Origin: AM-2324 sp042091035
GTDB taxonomy: Bacteria > Bacteroidota > Bacteroidia > Chitinophagales > Saprospiraceae
Direction of reading: 5' to 3'
Length of the DNA: 21,037 nucleotides
NCBI GenBank assembly: GCA_042091035.1
Contig: JBELIG010000034.1
Coordinates: 1-21,037 of the forward strand
The notes under the pieces were generated by a model. The model was not told where the DNA came from and ran no database searches. It saw nothing but the letters and a program-made list of their open reading frames with translations. Both the position numbers and the translations under genes were made by a program. This document shows positions 6,761 to 15,000 of this stretch, piece after piece; positions within the stretch are counted from its first letter, which is position 1, and every line of letters begins with the position of its first letter.

Positions 6761-9216
6761 ATGATTTCTACTACCGATCAAAGTTATCTGAACCAATTAA
6801 ATGATACACAACGTCAAGCTGCAGTTGCAAACGATGGACCTTGCCTTGTTGTAGCTGGTCCAGGTTCTGGAAAAACAAGAGTATTGACCTATCGTATTGC
6901 GCATCTTTTACAGTCTGGTGTAAAGCCTTGGGAGATATTGTCCTTGACCTTTACGAATAAGGCTGCTCGGGAGATGAAATCAAGGATTTCAAAAGTTGTG
7001 GGGTCTTCAGCAAATGATGTTTGGGCAGGGACGTTTCACTCTATCTTTGCAAAGATCCTTCGTATTGAAGCAGAGAAGATCGGCTATCCAAGTAATTTTA
7101 CGATCTACGATACGGATGATTCCAAATCTTTGATACGTAGTATTATCAAGGATATGAACCTGAANNNNNNNNNNNNNNNNNNNNNNNNNNNNNNNNNNNN
7201 NNNNNNNNNNNNNNNNNNNNNNNNNNNNNNNNNNNNNNNNNNNNNNNNNNNNNNNNNNNNNNNNATACGGATGATTCCAAATCTTTGATACGTAGTATTA
7301 TCAAGGATATGAACCTGAACAAGGATCATTATGCTGTGAATTCTGTTTATTCTAGAATCTCTTCAGCAAAGTCTAATCTTATACCACCCGCATTGTATCT
7401 AAAAGATACAGATCTAATGTCGCAGGATCGCAAGCAAAAGCGCCCGTATATGGGAGAGCTTTATAAGCAATACATGAACCGCTGTAAGAAAGCTGGGGCG
7501 ATGGATTTCGATGATCTTTTATACCGATTTTATGAACTGCTTCATAAGAATCCTGATGGTGTGCGCGAAAAGTATCAAAACAAATTTAAATACGTACTCG
7601 TTGATGAGTTTCAGGATACCAATCACCTACAATATGAGATCGTTCGTAAATTGGTGATCTATCCCAATAGTTCACACAACATAACGGTTGTTGGTGATGA
7701 TGCACAGTCAATCTATGCATTTCGAGGAGCAACCATTCAAAATATCCTTGATTTCGAAACTGATTTTAAGAATAAGGGAATAAAAGTTTTTAAGCTTGAG
7801 CAGAATTATCGTTCGACAAACCATATTGTAAAGGCCGCTAACGAGGTGATTAGCTTCAACAAAAAGCAAATCAAAAAAACCATCCGATCTGAAAAAGGTG
7901 AAGGTGCCCAAATTAAAGTAATTCGAACCGTCACAGATAACGAAGAAGGGAAGCGAGTAGTTGATATTATTCAGGAACAAAAGAATAGATCGCATCTTCA
8001 TAATTCAGACATCGCAATACTGTATCGTACAAATTCACAATCACGGATATTTGAAGAGTATCTTAGACGTGCTGGAATAAATTACAAAGTCTTTGGGGGA
8101 CTCTCTTTTTATCAGCGTAAAGAAATAAAGGATCTTGTAGGTTATTTTAGACTTATCGTAAATCCTAAGGACGAAGAGGCACTGAGAAGAGTAATTAATT
8201 ACCCACGTCGTGCCATCGGTAATTCAACTATGGACAAGATATCCGATATGGCCAAAAGTATGGATTCCAGCCTTTGGGATGCCATTCCTTTTGCACCACT
8301 TGCAGGAAAGGCAAGAAGAAGCGTAGATGGCTTTGTGGATATGATTAATAAGTTGAGAAAGCAATTGGATGTCGTGGATGCTTATGAGCTGGCAACTAAG
8401 GTCGTTCATTCAGTGGGTATCCAAGACGAGCTAAAAAAGGATACCTCGATAGAGGGACTTTCTCGTATGGAGAATGCATCCGCACTCATGGATGCTATCA
8501 AGGAATTTGTGGATAGTGTCGATGATACAGCTGAGGAGACTGCTGATGTTAGTCTTACTTCTTATATCCAAAATATATCTCTGTTGACGGATCAGGATAG
8601 TTCTGCAGATAGCGATAATTATGTGACGCTTATGTCTGTGCATTCTGCCAAAGGATTGGAGTTTCCATCCGTACTGGTCGTAGGTATGGAAGAAAATTTG
8701 TTCCCATCTTTTATGTCCTCTGATAGTGCAGATGCAGTTGATGAAGAACGCAGACTTTTCTACGTAGCTATTACTCGTGCAGAGTCCTTTTTAACCTTGT
8801 CCTATGCTTCTAGTCGATACAAGTTTGGGCAAATGCGCTATAATGAACCTTCAAGATTCTTAAGCGAAATAGACAAGAGTCATTTGGATATGGAAATGAG
8901 TTCATTTAATTCTGGAAGCTCAATGTCTAAATTTTCTCAGTCTAAACCTTCAGCTCCGTCTAACTCTGGTGTGAAAGGCTATTTTAAGAAACCAGCCACC
9001 TCTCAATTGAAAGTGGATCTTTCTAATTTTAAAGCTTCTCCACCTGCAGCCATTATGGTCGGTCAAAAGGTGCTTCATCAAAAGTTTGGTGCTGGGAAAG
9101 TACTATCTATTGATGGCGGTAGAGATAAGCGGGTAGCTACTATTTTCTTCCAAGATGTTGAAAATCCACAGAAGCGACTAATGCTCAATTTTGCGAAGTT
9201 GCAGATCCTTAATTAA
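6761..9216 (+). CDS. UvrD/PcrA-family ATP-dependent DNA helicase, interrupted by an assembly gap
   Basis: Superfamily 1A 3'-5' DNA helicase acting in repair and in clearing replication or transcription blocks. As given, the frame is broken by 100 Ns (7165-7264) flanked by the same 55 bases. Removing 7165-7319 rejoins one frame of 766 residues plus stop, close to the usual PcrA/UvrD length. Visible in that protein: Q-motif LNDTQRQA, Walker A GPGSGKT (33-39), Walker B/DEFQD (230-234), VVGDDAQSIYAFRGA (motif III), LEQNYRST (IV), VTLMSVHSAKGLEFP (V), RRLFYVAITRA (VI). A C-terminal Tudor-like segment, VGQKVLHQKFGAGKVLSI, is the PcrA/UvrD region that contacts RNA polymerase. Second gene of an operon with the CMD protein; a long hairpin terminator follows directly. 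The split is an assembly artefact, not a pseudogene. Confidence 0.95.
7110..7164 (+). repeat. left copy of 55-bp duplicate flanking the gap
   Basis: These 55 bases are identical to 7265-7319 across the run of Ns. Both copies encode the same segment (TDDSKSLIRSIIKDMNL). This is the overlap expected when two contigs end in the same sequence and a scaffolder inserts a fixed gap. Confidence 0.95.
7165..7264. other. assembly gap, exactly 100 N
   Basis: A run of exactly 100 Ns, a conventional placeholder for a gap of unknown size. Because the flanks overlap and collapsing them restores the helicase frame, the true gap length is most likely negative (a 55-bp overlap). Confidence 0.98.
7265..7319 (+). 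repeat. right copy of 55-bp duplicate flanking the gap
   Basis: Second copy of the 55-bp segment at 7110-7164. The frame shift between the two sides (155 extra bases, which is 2 mod 3) disappears when one copy and the Ns are removed. Confidence 0.95.
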
Positions 9217-9249
9217 AAAAGAAGGTGCTCATTGGGCACCTTCTTTTTT
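9215..9249 (+). terminator. Rho-independent terminator after the helicase gene
   Basis: A perfect 14-bp stem, AAAAAAGAAGGTGC (9215-9228) with GCACCTTCTTTTTT (9236-9249), has a 7-nt loop. The A-tract on the left and T-tract on the right make it usable in both directions. It starts within the helicase stop codon. Confidence 0.93.
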
Positions 9250-9338
9250 CTTGACTTGTTTAAGACATTGTAAGTACTCCATTCAACAAGATAAAGTAAG
9301 TTACATTAACTTATTTTATATTAATTATATTCGTATCT

Positions 9339-10559
9339 ATGAGAGTGCTATCAAATGTATTGCTTCCTTTTATTCTAATCACTGTGATTGGAAATATGCT
9401 TCATGCTCAGTCGGAGTTTAAAAAAATTGGTTACATACCCTTCTATAAAGTCAAAATGGTTGAATCTTTAGATTTTGAGGGTTTGACACATCTGAATATC
9501 GCATTTGCCAATCCTGATGAATATGGTAACCTTCATACAAAGACCTATGATTACGCACCTATTGTCGAAAAGGCCCACAAGCATAATGTAGATGTGTATA
9601 TTTCTCTAGCAGGTGGTGGTTTAGCAAAGGATCTTAGTGAACAGTGGGAAACCTTAATGAATCCTTCAAATCGCTCTTGGTATATTTCTAAGATTAAAGA
9701 TTATGTGCTTATAAATGGTTTGCAGGGAGCTGACATGGACCTAGAATGGGGTGATGTCAATAAATATTATAGCGCCTTTGTTCAGGAAATGAAAGATACC
9801 TTCGATATATACGAATTGGGACTAACTGCTGCATTACCAGCAGTTAAACGTTTTTCGCCAATTACAGACGAGGCCTTGGATGCTTTTGATTGGATTAATA
9901 TGATGGTATATGATGCACGCGGTCCCTGGAATCCAGATAACCCTGGTCAGCATTCGTCTATCGATTTTGCACTACAGGCTATAGAGTTTTGGAAAGGACA
10001 GGGTGTATCTGCAGATCGACTAGTCTTGGGTGTTCCTTTTTATGGCTATGATTTTTCGGATAGAAAAAAGATTCATTCAGTGCATTATTCTGAACTGATT
10101 GAGCAGAGTGCCACAAATGCTTTCCTCGATCAAAAGGGATTGGTTTTTTATAATGGCATCCATACGATTTTGAAAAAACTACGTATTGCATATAGCGAAC
10201 TTGGAGGGATAATGATGTGGGAGCTAGGACAGGATGCTCCAGATGCCTTTTCTCTGTGGGGGAATATCAAACGAGAACTTTCCTTGTATGAGTCACAAAA
10301 AAAAAGAGTACCAGTTACGGTAAAGACTGATCTTTATCCCAATCCTTTTGATAAGGAATTTGTCCTTGAATTAAAAAAGCAGACCTCGGGTTATGCAAGA
10401 ATTAAAACAGTATCGGGCAAAGTTCTTTACGAAACGGACTTCACAAATAAAAAAATGTTAAATATCAATCCTTTAAATATTCCAAATGGTATATTTGTAA
10501 TGGAAATTATCGACGAGAAGACAACATATAAATATAAGCTGGTGAAGCAAACCAATTAA
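9339..10559 (+). CDS. secreted GH18 (chitinase-like) glycoside hydrolase with T9SS sorting domain
   Basis: Family 18 glycoside hydrolase, predicted to cut beta-1,4 N-acetylglucosamine linkages (chitin, or peptidoglycan/N-glycans as in endo-beta-N-acetylglucosaminidases). 406 residues. Visible: N-terminal signal peptide (about 1-23, ending LHAQ), barrel start KKIGYIPFYK, HLNIAFA (51-57), ISLAGGG (88-94, the SxGG strand), catalytic strand QGADMDLEW with general acid E136, MMVYDARGPW (188-197, with YD at 191-192), and MMWELGQDAP (292-301). The first Asp of the classical DxxDxDxE motif is Gln129. From about 328, DLYPNPF opens a type IX secretion C-terminal sorting domain ending KYKLVKQTN. No chitin-binding module is recognised. 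It is followed 11 bp later by the lysozyme-like gene, so the two are probably one operon. The ATG at 9339 gives an intact signal peptide. Confidence 0.9.
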   Translation: MRVLSNVLLPFILITVIGNMLHAQSEFKKIGYIPFYKVKMVESLDFEGLTHLNIAFANPDEYGNLHTKTYDYAPIVEKAHKHNVDVYISLAGGGLAKDLSEQWETLMNPSNRSWYISKIKDYVLINGLQGADMDLEWGDVNKYYSAFVQEMKDTFDIYELGLTAALPAVKRFSPITDEALDAFDWINMMVYDARGPWNPDNPGQHSSIDFALQAIEFWKGQGVSADRLVLGVPFYGYDFSDRKKIHSVHYSELIEQSATNAFLDQKGLVFYNGIHTILKKLRIAYSELGGIMMWELGQDAPDAFSLWGNIKRELSLYESQKKRVPVTVKTDLYPNPFDKEFVLELKKQTSGYARIKTVSGKVLYETDFTNKKMLNINPLNIPNGIFVMEIIDEKTTYKYKLVKQTN

Positions 10560-10570
10560 AAATCAATAAA

Positions 10571-11530
10571 ATGCCAGATTCTACATCCCCCTCTTTCAAT
10601 CATGTATTCAGTAAGCAAGTAAACTTTGTTGCTCGATCCTCCGCAGAAAGAAAATTGGAAAACCCCAAAGCTCCAATGGGAGATACTGAGTGGTCAATTT
10701 GTAATAAGTTTGGAATCACAGATGTAGAATTCAGAAAATGGAATGACCTACCTTTACAGGGACATGTGACAATACATGCTGGTAATTCATATGTTGTTGG
10801 CTGGAAAAAAAAGGATTTTGAAGATAATAAAGAGCCAGAGACTGATATCGACTCAGATCCTTGGGCAGACGCTTTTTCAGATCTACAAGAGCCTGTTCGC
10901 ATAAATCCACACCCAAATTGGATTTTCAAACAAGATAAGGATGTTTCTAATGGTGCTGGCAGACAAAATAAAAAGCTAGCTCAATATTTGAACCCTTCAA
11001 TTCCACTTCAGGATTATATAAAGAGTTGGGAGAGACCTCCAGGAATGTCTAGTGGGCATGGGCAGATATTTAGAGATACTAAAGGAATGCGAACAATAGG
11101 TTATGGACACTATATTCCTGATGAAGAGTACGCCTTGTGGAAAGACTATGATCCCGAGACTGGAGGGTATAAATTCCTTACTCAACTTGATATGGATGCT
11201 CTTTTTAGTAAAGATCTAGAAGAGCGATCTGCTATTCATGTACGCAAGCTTTTGGGCAATCTTAAACTCAGTCAAGGGCAGTTTGATGCAATAGTCGATT
11301 TAGTTTTTCATAGAGGCGCAAGCGCTCCTTTGAAATGTGGCTTGTCGGACTATTTACAGCGCACCAGGAATGAAAATAATGATGCTGAAAAGATAAGAGC
11401 TTGTTTCCATTACTACGATTTTTGGGACAACAGAAAAACTGGTGGTCGAGAATTTAATGCCGGATTTAAAAAACGTCGCTTACAAGAGTTGGATATGTTT
11501 TTCCATGGGCAGTATACCTTACATGTATAA
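10571..11530 (+). CDS. LysM-like plus GH24 (T4-type) lysozyme-like protein
   Basis: Predicted muramidase cutting the MurNAc-GlcNAc bond of peptidoglycan. 319 residues in two parts. Residues about 36-78 (DTEWSICNKFGIT, then FRKWNDLPLQG and IHAGNSYVVGW) resemble a single LysM cell-wall-binding repeat. Residues 145-319 resemble a GH24 domain: IKSWE with E154 as likely general acid, IFRDTKGMRTIGYGH with D169 and T175 at the spacing of the T4 lysozyme Asp20/Thr26 pair, LSQGQFDAIVDLVFHRG, and GFKKRRLQELDMFF at the end. The E154-D169 distance is 15 residues, against 9 in T4 lysozyme, so the active-site loop carries an insertion. No signal peptide or T9SS domain is visible, so export is unexplained. 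No phage genes surround it. Ends in a bidirectional terminator. Confidence 0.8.
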   Translation: MPDSTSPSFNHVFSKQVNFVARSSAERKLENPKAPMGDTEWSICNKFGITDVEFRKWNDLPLQGHVTIHAGNSYVVGWKKKDFEDNKEPETDIDSDPWADAFSDLQEPVRINPHPNWIFKQDKDVSNGAGRQNKKLAQYLNPSIPLQDYIKSWERPPGMSSGHGQIFRDTKGMRTIGYGHYIPDEEYALWKDYDPETGGYKFLTQLDMDALFSKDLEERSAIHVRKLLGNLKLSQGQFDAIVDLVFHRGASAPLKCGLSDYLQRTRNENNDAEKIRACFHYYDFWDNRKTGGREFNAGFKKRRLQELDMFFHGQYTLHV

Positions 11531-11562
11531 AAAAAGCCTGTTCAACTGAACAGGCTTTTTTT
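11529..11562. terminator. bidirectional Rho-independent terminator
   Basis: AAAAAAAGCCTGTTC (11529-11543) pairs with GAACAGGCTTTTTTT (11548-11562) around an AACT loop, a perfect 15-bp stem with a T-tract in either direction. It overlaps the stop codons of both convergent genes (TAA at 11528-11530; minus-strand TAA at 11563-11561). Confidence 0.94.
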
Positions 11563-12982
11563 ATTGAAAATCTAAAGCTAATTTTTTAATACTTGTGATA
11601 AGTTCATCGATATCTTGCTCTGTGCTGAGTGGATTCATAAGCGTTGAGCGCAGATATGTCTTCCCTTCTATGCTTGTCATGACAATATAGAAAGGTCCTT
11701 CCTCAATGATTTTCTTCCGGATGGCAGCATTGACAGTATTGTTATGTGCTGTATCCTTACCTCCAACCCATCTATAGCAGATTATATTTGCTTCTGGGCT
11801 ACACGCCAAGTCCCAATCAACTTCCTTATTAATCTGCGATTCCAAATAACGAGTTAGGTAAATTACTCGGTCAAGATATTGCTCCCAAAGATCAAAACCA
11901 TAGGTCTCAATGATAGATTGTACTTTAATACTCATCATTAATTTTGTGCATTCAAAGGTCACCTTTGCGCTGTTTTCCCATTCATCTGTATGATCCTCTG
12001 ACCACAAATAGGATGCATTTTGATCGAATGTTGCATGTGCTAGGCGTCTATCCCTATACATGACAGCGGTAGTCAAGGCAGGAACTAAAAGCATTTTATG
12101 AAAATCCATAATCACGGAATCTGCCAATTCAGTTCCTTTAAGCATATAGCTTTGATTTTTGGAAAAAATAAAGGCACCTCCATGTGCAGCATCAACATGG
12201 AACCAAAGATCTTTTTCTTGACAAAAAGCTCCGATTGCCGGCAGATCATCGTAAGAGCCAGTTGCGGTGGAGGGGGCAGATGCTACTACACCAATCACAA
12301 TAATTCCTTTCTTTTGCGCGTCCTCGTAGGCTATTTTCATAGCCTCATTATCCATTTGAAATTTTTCATTAGCCTTAACCTTGATTGCTCCTGCAGCTCC
12401 CCACCCCATAATTCGAACGGCCCGATCGACACAGTAATGGGATTGCTCGGAAACTAGAAATGCATAGCTTTTACCTGTCCCTTTTTCCCAGGCATCAGGT
12501 ACTTTTATTGCCCGTGCTGTAAGTAGAGCAGTAAGGTTTGCTAAGGTACCTCCTGAGGTAAGAAAGCCACCACTCTGTTCACCCAGCCCCATTTTTTTAG
12601 CAGTCATTTCGCAGATCTGATATTCTAAGGCATTGGAGGCAGGGCCCATCTCGAAAACACCAGTTCCATTATTTAATAGTGCAGAAAAAAGATCGGCCAG
12701 TGCAGCTACCGGCAGGGTAGGGCTCACTTGATGTCCCATATACTTGGGATGTTGCAATTTGGTACTGTTAGCGAGTACCTTTTGGAAAAACGCATTAAGA
12801 TTTTTGCCCGAATCAGTGGTATCCCATTTTGCAAGTTGATCTTGAGGGTTCGTATTTGGTAGAACCTTGTCATAATCTCTTGATGTGGCTTTTTTTAAGT
12901 AATCAGCCAATAGATCAACAAGCTGATATCCTTGTTCTCTAAAGGATTCATGGTCATATGCTTGCTCAAAAATGTTCTTCAT
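11561..12982 (-). CDS. group II PLP-dependent decarboxylase (aromatic-L-amino-acid/DABA decarboxylase family)
   Basis: Pyridoxal-phosphate amino acid decarboxylase of the DDC/glutamate decarboxylase fold family (PF00282), releasing CO2 to give an amine. 473 residues, typical. Visible: YMGHQVSP (81-88) near the substrate pocket, the phosphate-binding SGGTLANLTAL (143-153), stacking histidine in SEQSHYCVDRA (H182), VDAAHGGA with D264 and H267, and the Schiff-base lysine in MDFHKML (K296). The C-terminal small domain contains YLRSTLMNP. Cytosolic, no signal. Family members use DOPA, tryptophan, 2,4-diaminobutyrate, glutamate or aspartate; the substrate here cannot be assigned by eye. It stands alone between a shared terminator and the divergent queG, so neighbours give no clue. 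Confidence 0.92.
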   Translation of the reverse strand: MKNIFEQAYDHESFREQGYQLVDLLADYLKKATSRDYDKVLPNTNPQDQLAKWDTTDSGKNLNAFFQKVLANSTKLQHPKYMGHQVSPTLPVAALADLFSALLNNGTGVFEMGPASNALEYQICEMTAKKMGLGEQSGGFLTSGGTLANLTALLTARAIKVPDAWEKGTGKSYAFLVSEQSHYCVDRAVRIMGWGAAGAIKVKANEKFQMDNEAMKIAYEDAQKKGIIVIGVVASAPSTATGSYDDLPAIGAFCQEKDLWFHVDAAHGGAFIFSKNQSYMLKGTELADSVIMDFHKMLLVPALTTAVMYRDRRLAHATFDQNASYLWSEDHTDEWENSAKVTFECTKLMMSIKVQSIIETYGFDLWEQYLDRVIYLTRYLESQINKEVDWDLACSPEANIICYRWVGGKDTAHNNTVNAAIRKKIIEEGPFYIVMTSIEGKTYLRSTLMNPLSTEQDIDELITSIKKLALDFQ

Positions 12983-13119
12983 TTGCTACTGCGTTTCATT
13001 TGAATACAAAAAATGTGATCTTTGAGTTGGAGGAACACCCATTTAAAGATAATATCTGAATGGACTATTTTGTAAAAAATAAGTATTAGCAGCAAAGATT
13101 AAGGCAAGACAAAATTTTT

Positions 13120-14052
13120 ATGACTAAAAAGGAACAAGATACCAGGTTTGTAAAGGAAACAGCGTATGCGTTGGGTTTTCAAATGGTAGGAGTATCCAAG
13201 GCTGAATTCATGGAAGATGAAGCCAGAAAGTTAGAGCAATGGCTTAACCTTAATTATCATGGCGAAATGGGATATATGGCTAACCACTTCGATAAACGAG
13301 TAGATCCTAGCCTTTTGGTTCCAGGTGCGAAATCAGTAGTAAGTCTAATTTATAATTATTTCCCCGAGGAAAAGCAGCATCCTGATGCTCCTCAACTTGC
13401 AAAGTATGCATATGGAAAGGATTATCACTATGTCATTAAATATAAACTCAAGGAACTCATGAAGATGATTCAGGCAGAACTTGGGGAAGTCTCTGGGCGC
13501 GTATTTGTAGATTCTGCACCTTTGTTAGAAAGAGATCTTGCAAAGCGTGCCGGTCTTGGATGGATTGGTAAGAATACCCTGCTTATTAATCCCAAAAAAG
13601 GTTCTTTTTTCTTTCTTGCTGAAGTCGTCATCGACCTTGATTTAGAACCCGATGCACCGATGAAAGACTTTTGTGGAACCTGCACCCGCTGCATTGATGC
13701 TTGTCCTACCGAAGCTATCGCTCCTGAGGGATATTTTATGGATGGAAGCAAGTGTATATCTTATTTGACTATTGAATTGAAAGAAAACATCCCTCCTTCA
13801 TTCAAAGGCAAAATGGAAAATTGGATGTTCGGCTGTGATATATGCCAAGATGTATGCCCATGGAACAGATTTTCAAGTCCGCATTCTGAGCCCGAGTTTA
13901 AACCAGCAGATGGGTTGTTGGATATGAAACCGGCAGATTGGGAGGAACTCACTGAAGAAGTCTTTCAGAAAGTTTTTAAGAAGTCAGCAGTTAAGAGAAC
14001 GAAATTCTCAGGTATTAAAAGAAACCTCGAATTTCTCAAGAAGACGGACTAG
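13120..14052 (+). CDS. queG: epoxyqueuosine reductase QueG
   Basis: Cobalamin- and [4Fe-4S]-dependent reductase that converts epoxyqueuosine to queuosine at the wobble position of GUN tRNAs, the last step of queuosine synthesis. 310 residues, the short bacterial form lacking the C-terminal HEAT-like extension seen in longer homologues. Visible: YHGEMGYM (46-53), RVFVDSAPLLERDLAKRAGLGWIGKN region with the proposed proton donor D131, the first cluster motif CGTCTRCIDACP (C185, C188, C191, C195) and a second set CISY plus CDICQDVCPWN (C212, C239, C242, C246). All eight cluster cysteines are present. Divergent from the decarboxylase. Its TAG stop shares the palindrome CTAG with the convergent symporter gene. 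Confidence 0.96.
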   Translation: MTKKEQDTRFVKETAYALGFQMVGVSKAEFMEDEARKLEQWLNLNYHGEMGYMANHFDKRVDPSLLVPGAKSVVSLIYNYFPEEKQHPDAPQLAKYAYGKDYHYVIKYKLKELMKMIQAELGEVSGRVFVDSAPLLERDLAKRAGLGWIGKNTLLINPKKGSFFFLAEVVIDLDLEPDAPMKDFCGTCTRCIDACPTEAIAPEGYFMDGSKCISYLTIELKENIPPSFKGKMENWMFGCDICQDVCPWNRFSSPHSEPEFKPADGLLDMKPADWEELTEEVFQKVFKKSAVKRTKFSGIKRNLEFLKKTD

Positions 14053-14948
14053 TCAACTGGCTTTCGGCTCCATATCATAGATATAGTGAATCCAGAAATC
14101 AAATGCCAGATACCCCACCAAGCTAGGATAAGAACCATACCTCCTAAACCATTAAATACCTGTAAGGCTAAGACTAATCCAAGGCCGGAGTTTTGAATGC
14201 CAGTTTCGATTGAAATTGCCCGTGCATTTTTCTTACTCAATTTAAAAAGTCTGGGAATCTGATATCCACCAAACAAGGCAAGTCCATTATGTACTAAAAC
14301 AATCAAGAAGACAACATGCAGATAGTCTTGCATTTTACTGTAGTTATTAACCAAGGCTACGGTAACAAAACCAAGGAATATCAACATAGATATATTGGCA
14401 ATTGGACGCTTAATCTTTTCAGTCAAATTAGGATACCTATGATTTAGAAACATCCCAATTGAAACTGGAATGAAAATAAGGAAAATAACAGTTTTGACAA
14501 TCTTCTCCGGATCTACATTTAGGGTTTGAAGTAGTTCTGCTGTGATAGGATTCATTCCAGCCCAAAACGCAAAAGCGACGGGTGTGAGGATAATAGCGGA
14601 AGCCGTGGTAAATGAGGTTAACAAAACGGAGAGGGCTGCATTGCCTTTTGATAAGTGAACCATAAAGTTGGAAACAGAACCACCAGGGCAAACGGATACC
14701 AATACCATACCAAGAGCAATGGACGCATGTGGCTTAATAAGCATGATCAAAGCTAGGGTCAGTAGCGGCAAGAATATATATTCACTGAGAAGTCCAATTA
14801 AAGGAATCTTAGGAGCCCTAAATAGTTGTTTGAAATCTTGGACTTTTATATCTAAGGCAACGCCAAACATCAAAAAGGCAAGTATGATATTTAATACTAA
14901 AAGATTACTGTCATCAAAGTTGATAACGATATCATCAATATTGGTCAT
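14049..14948 (-). CDS. bile acid:sodium symporter (SBF/BASS) family transporter
   Basis: Inner-membrane transporter of the SBF superfamily (PF01758, relatives of ASBT, BASS and ACR3). Predicted to be Na+-driven uptake of an organic anion; bile acid itself is unlikely as the natural substrate in a free-living bacterium. 299 residues with about nine hydrophobic helices. Visible: FLMFGVALDIKVQDFKQLF in the first helix/loop, VCPGGSVSNFMVHLSKGNAALSV region in the first discontinuous helix, and ETGIQNSGLGLVLA in the second, the two crossing motifs that form the Na+ sites in this family. It lies 52 bp downstream of the LpxH-like gene on the same strand, so they may be cotranscribed. Convergent 4-bp overlap with queG. 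Confidence 0.88.
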   Translation of the reverse strand: MTNIDDIVINFDDSNLLVLNIILAFLMFGVALDIKVQDFKQLFRAPKIPLIGLLSEYIFLPLLTLALIMLIKPHASIALGMVLVSVCPGGSVSNFMVHLSKGNAALSVLLTSFTTASAIILTPVAFAFWAGMNPITAELLQTLNVDPEKIVKTVIFLIFIPVSIGMFLNHRYPNLTEKIKRPIANISMLIFLGFVTVALVNNYSKMQDYLHVVFLIVLVHNGLALFGGYQIPRLFKLSKKNARAISIETGIQNSGLGLVLALQVFNGLGGMVLILAWWGIWHLISGFTISMIWSRKPVD

Positions 14949-15000
14949 TTAGAATAATGGTTTTACTCCAATATACAAAAGACCAATGAAAGGACAAGTT

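Noticed and set aside
6761..9216. The helicase region appears as two separate frames, suggesting a frameshifted pseudogene or two genes.
   Set aside because: The break coincides with 100 Ns and an exact 55-bp duplication; collapsing these restores one uninterrupted frame with all motifs in order.
10571..11530. Prophage endolysin marking a phage remnant.
   Set aside because: No holin, tail, capsid, integrase or attachment-site repeats lie nearby; the gene is operonic with a T9SS-secreted GH18 enzyme.
12098..12457. A 119-codon plus-strand open frame.
   Set aside because: Entirely antisense to the PLP decarboxylase, including its lysine and aspartate motif region; no recognisable domain of its own.
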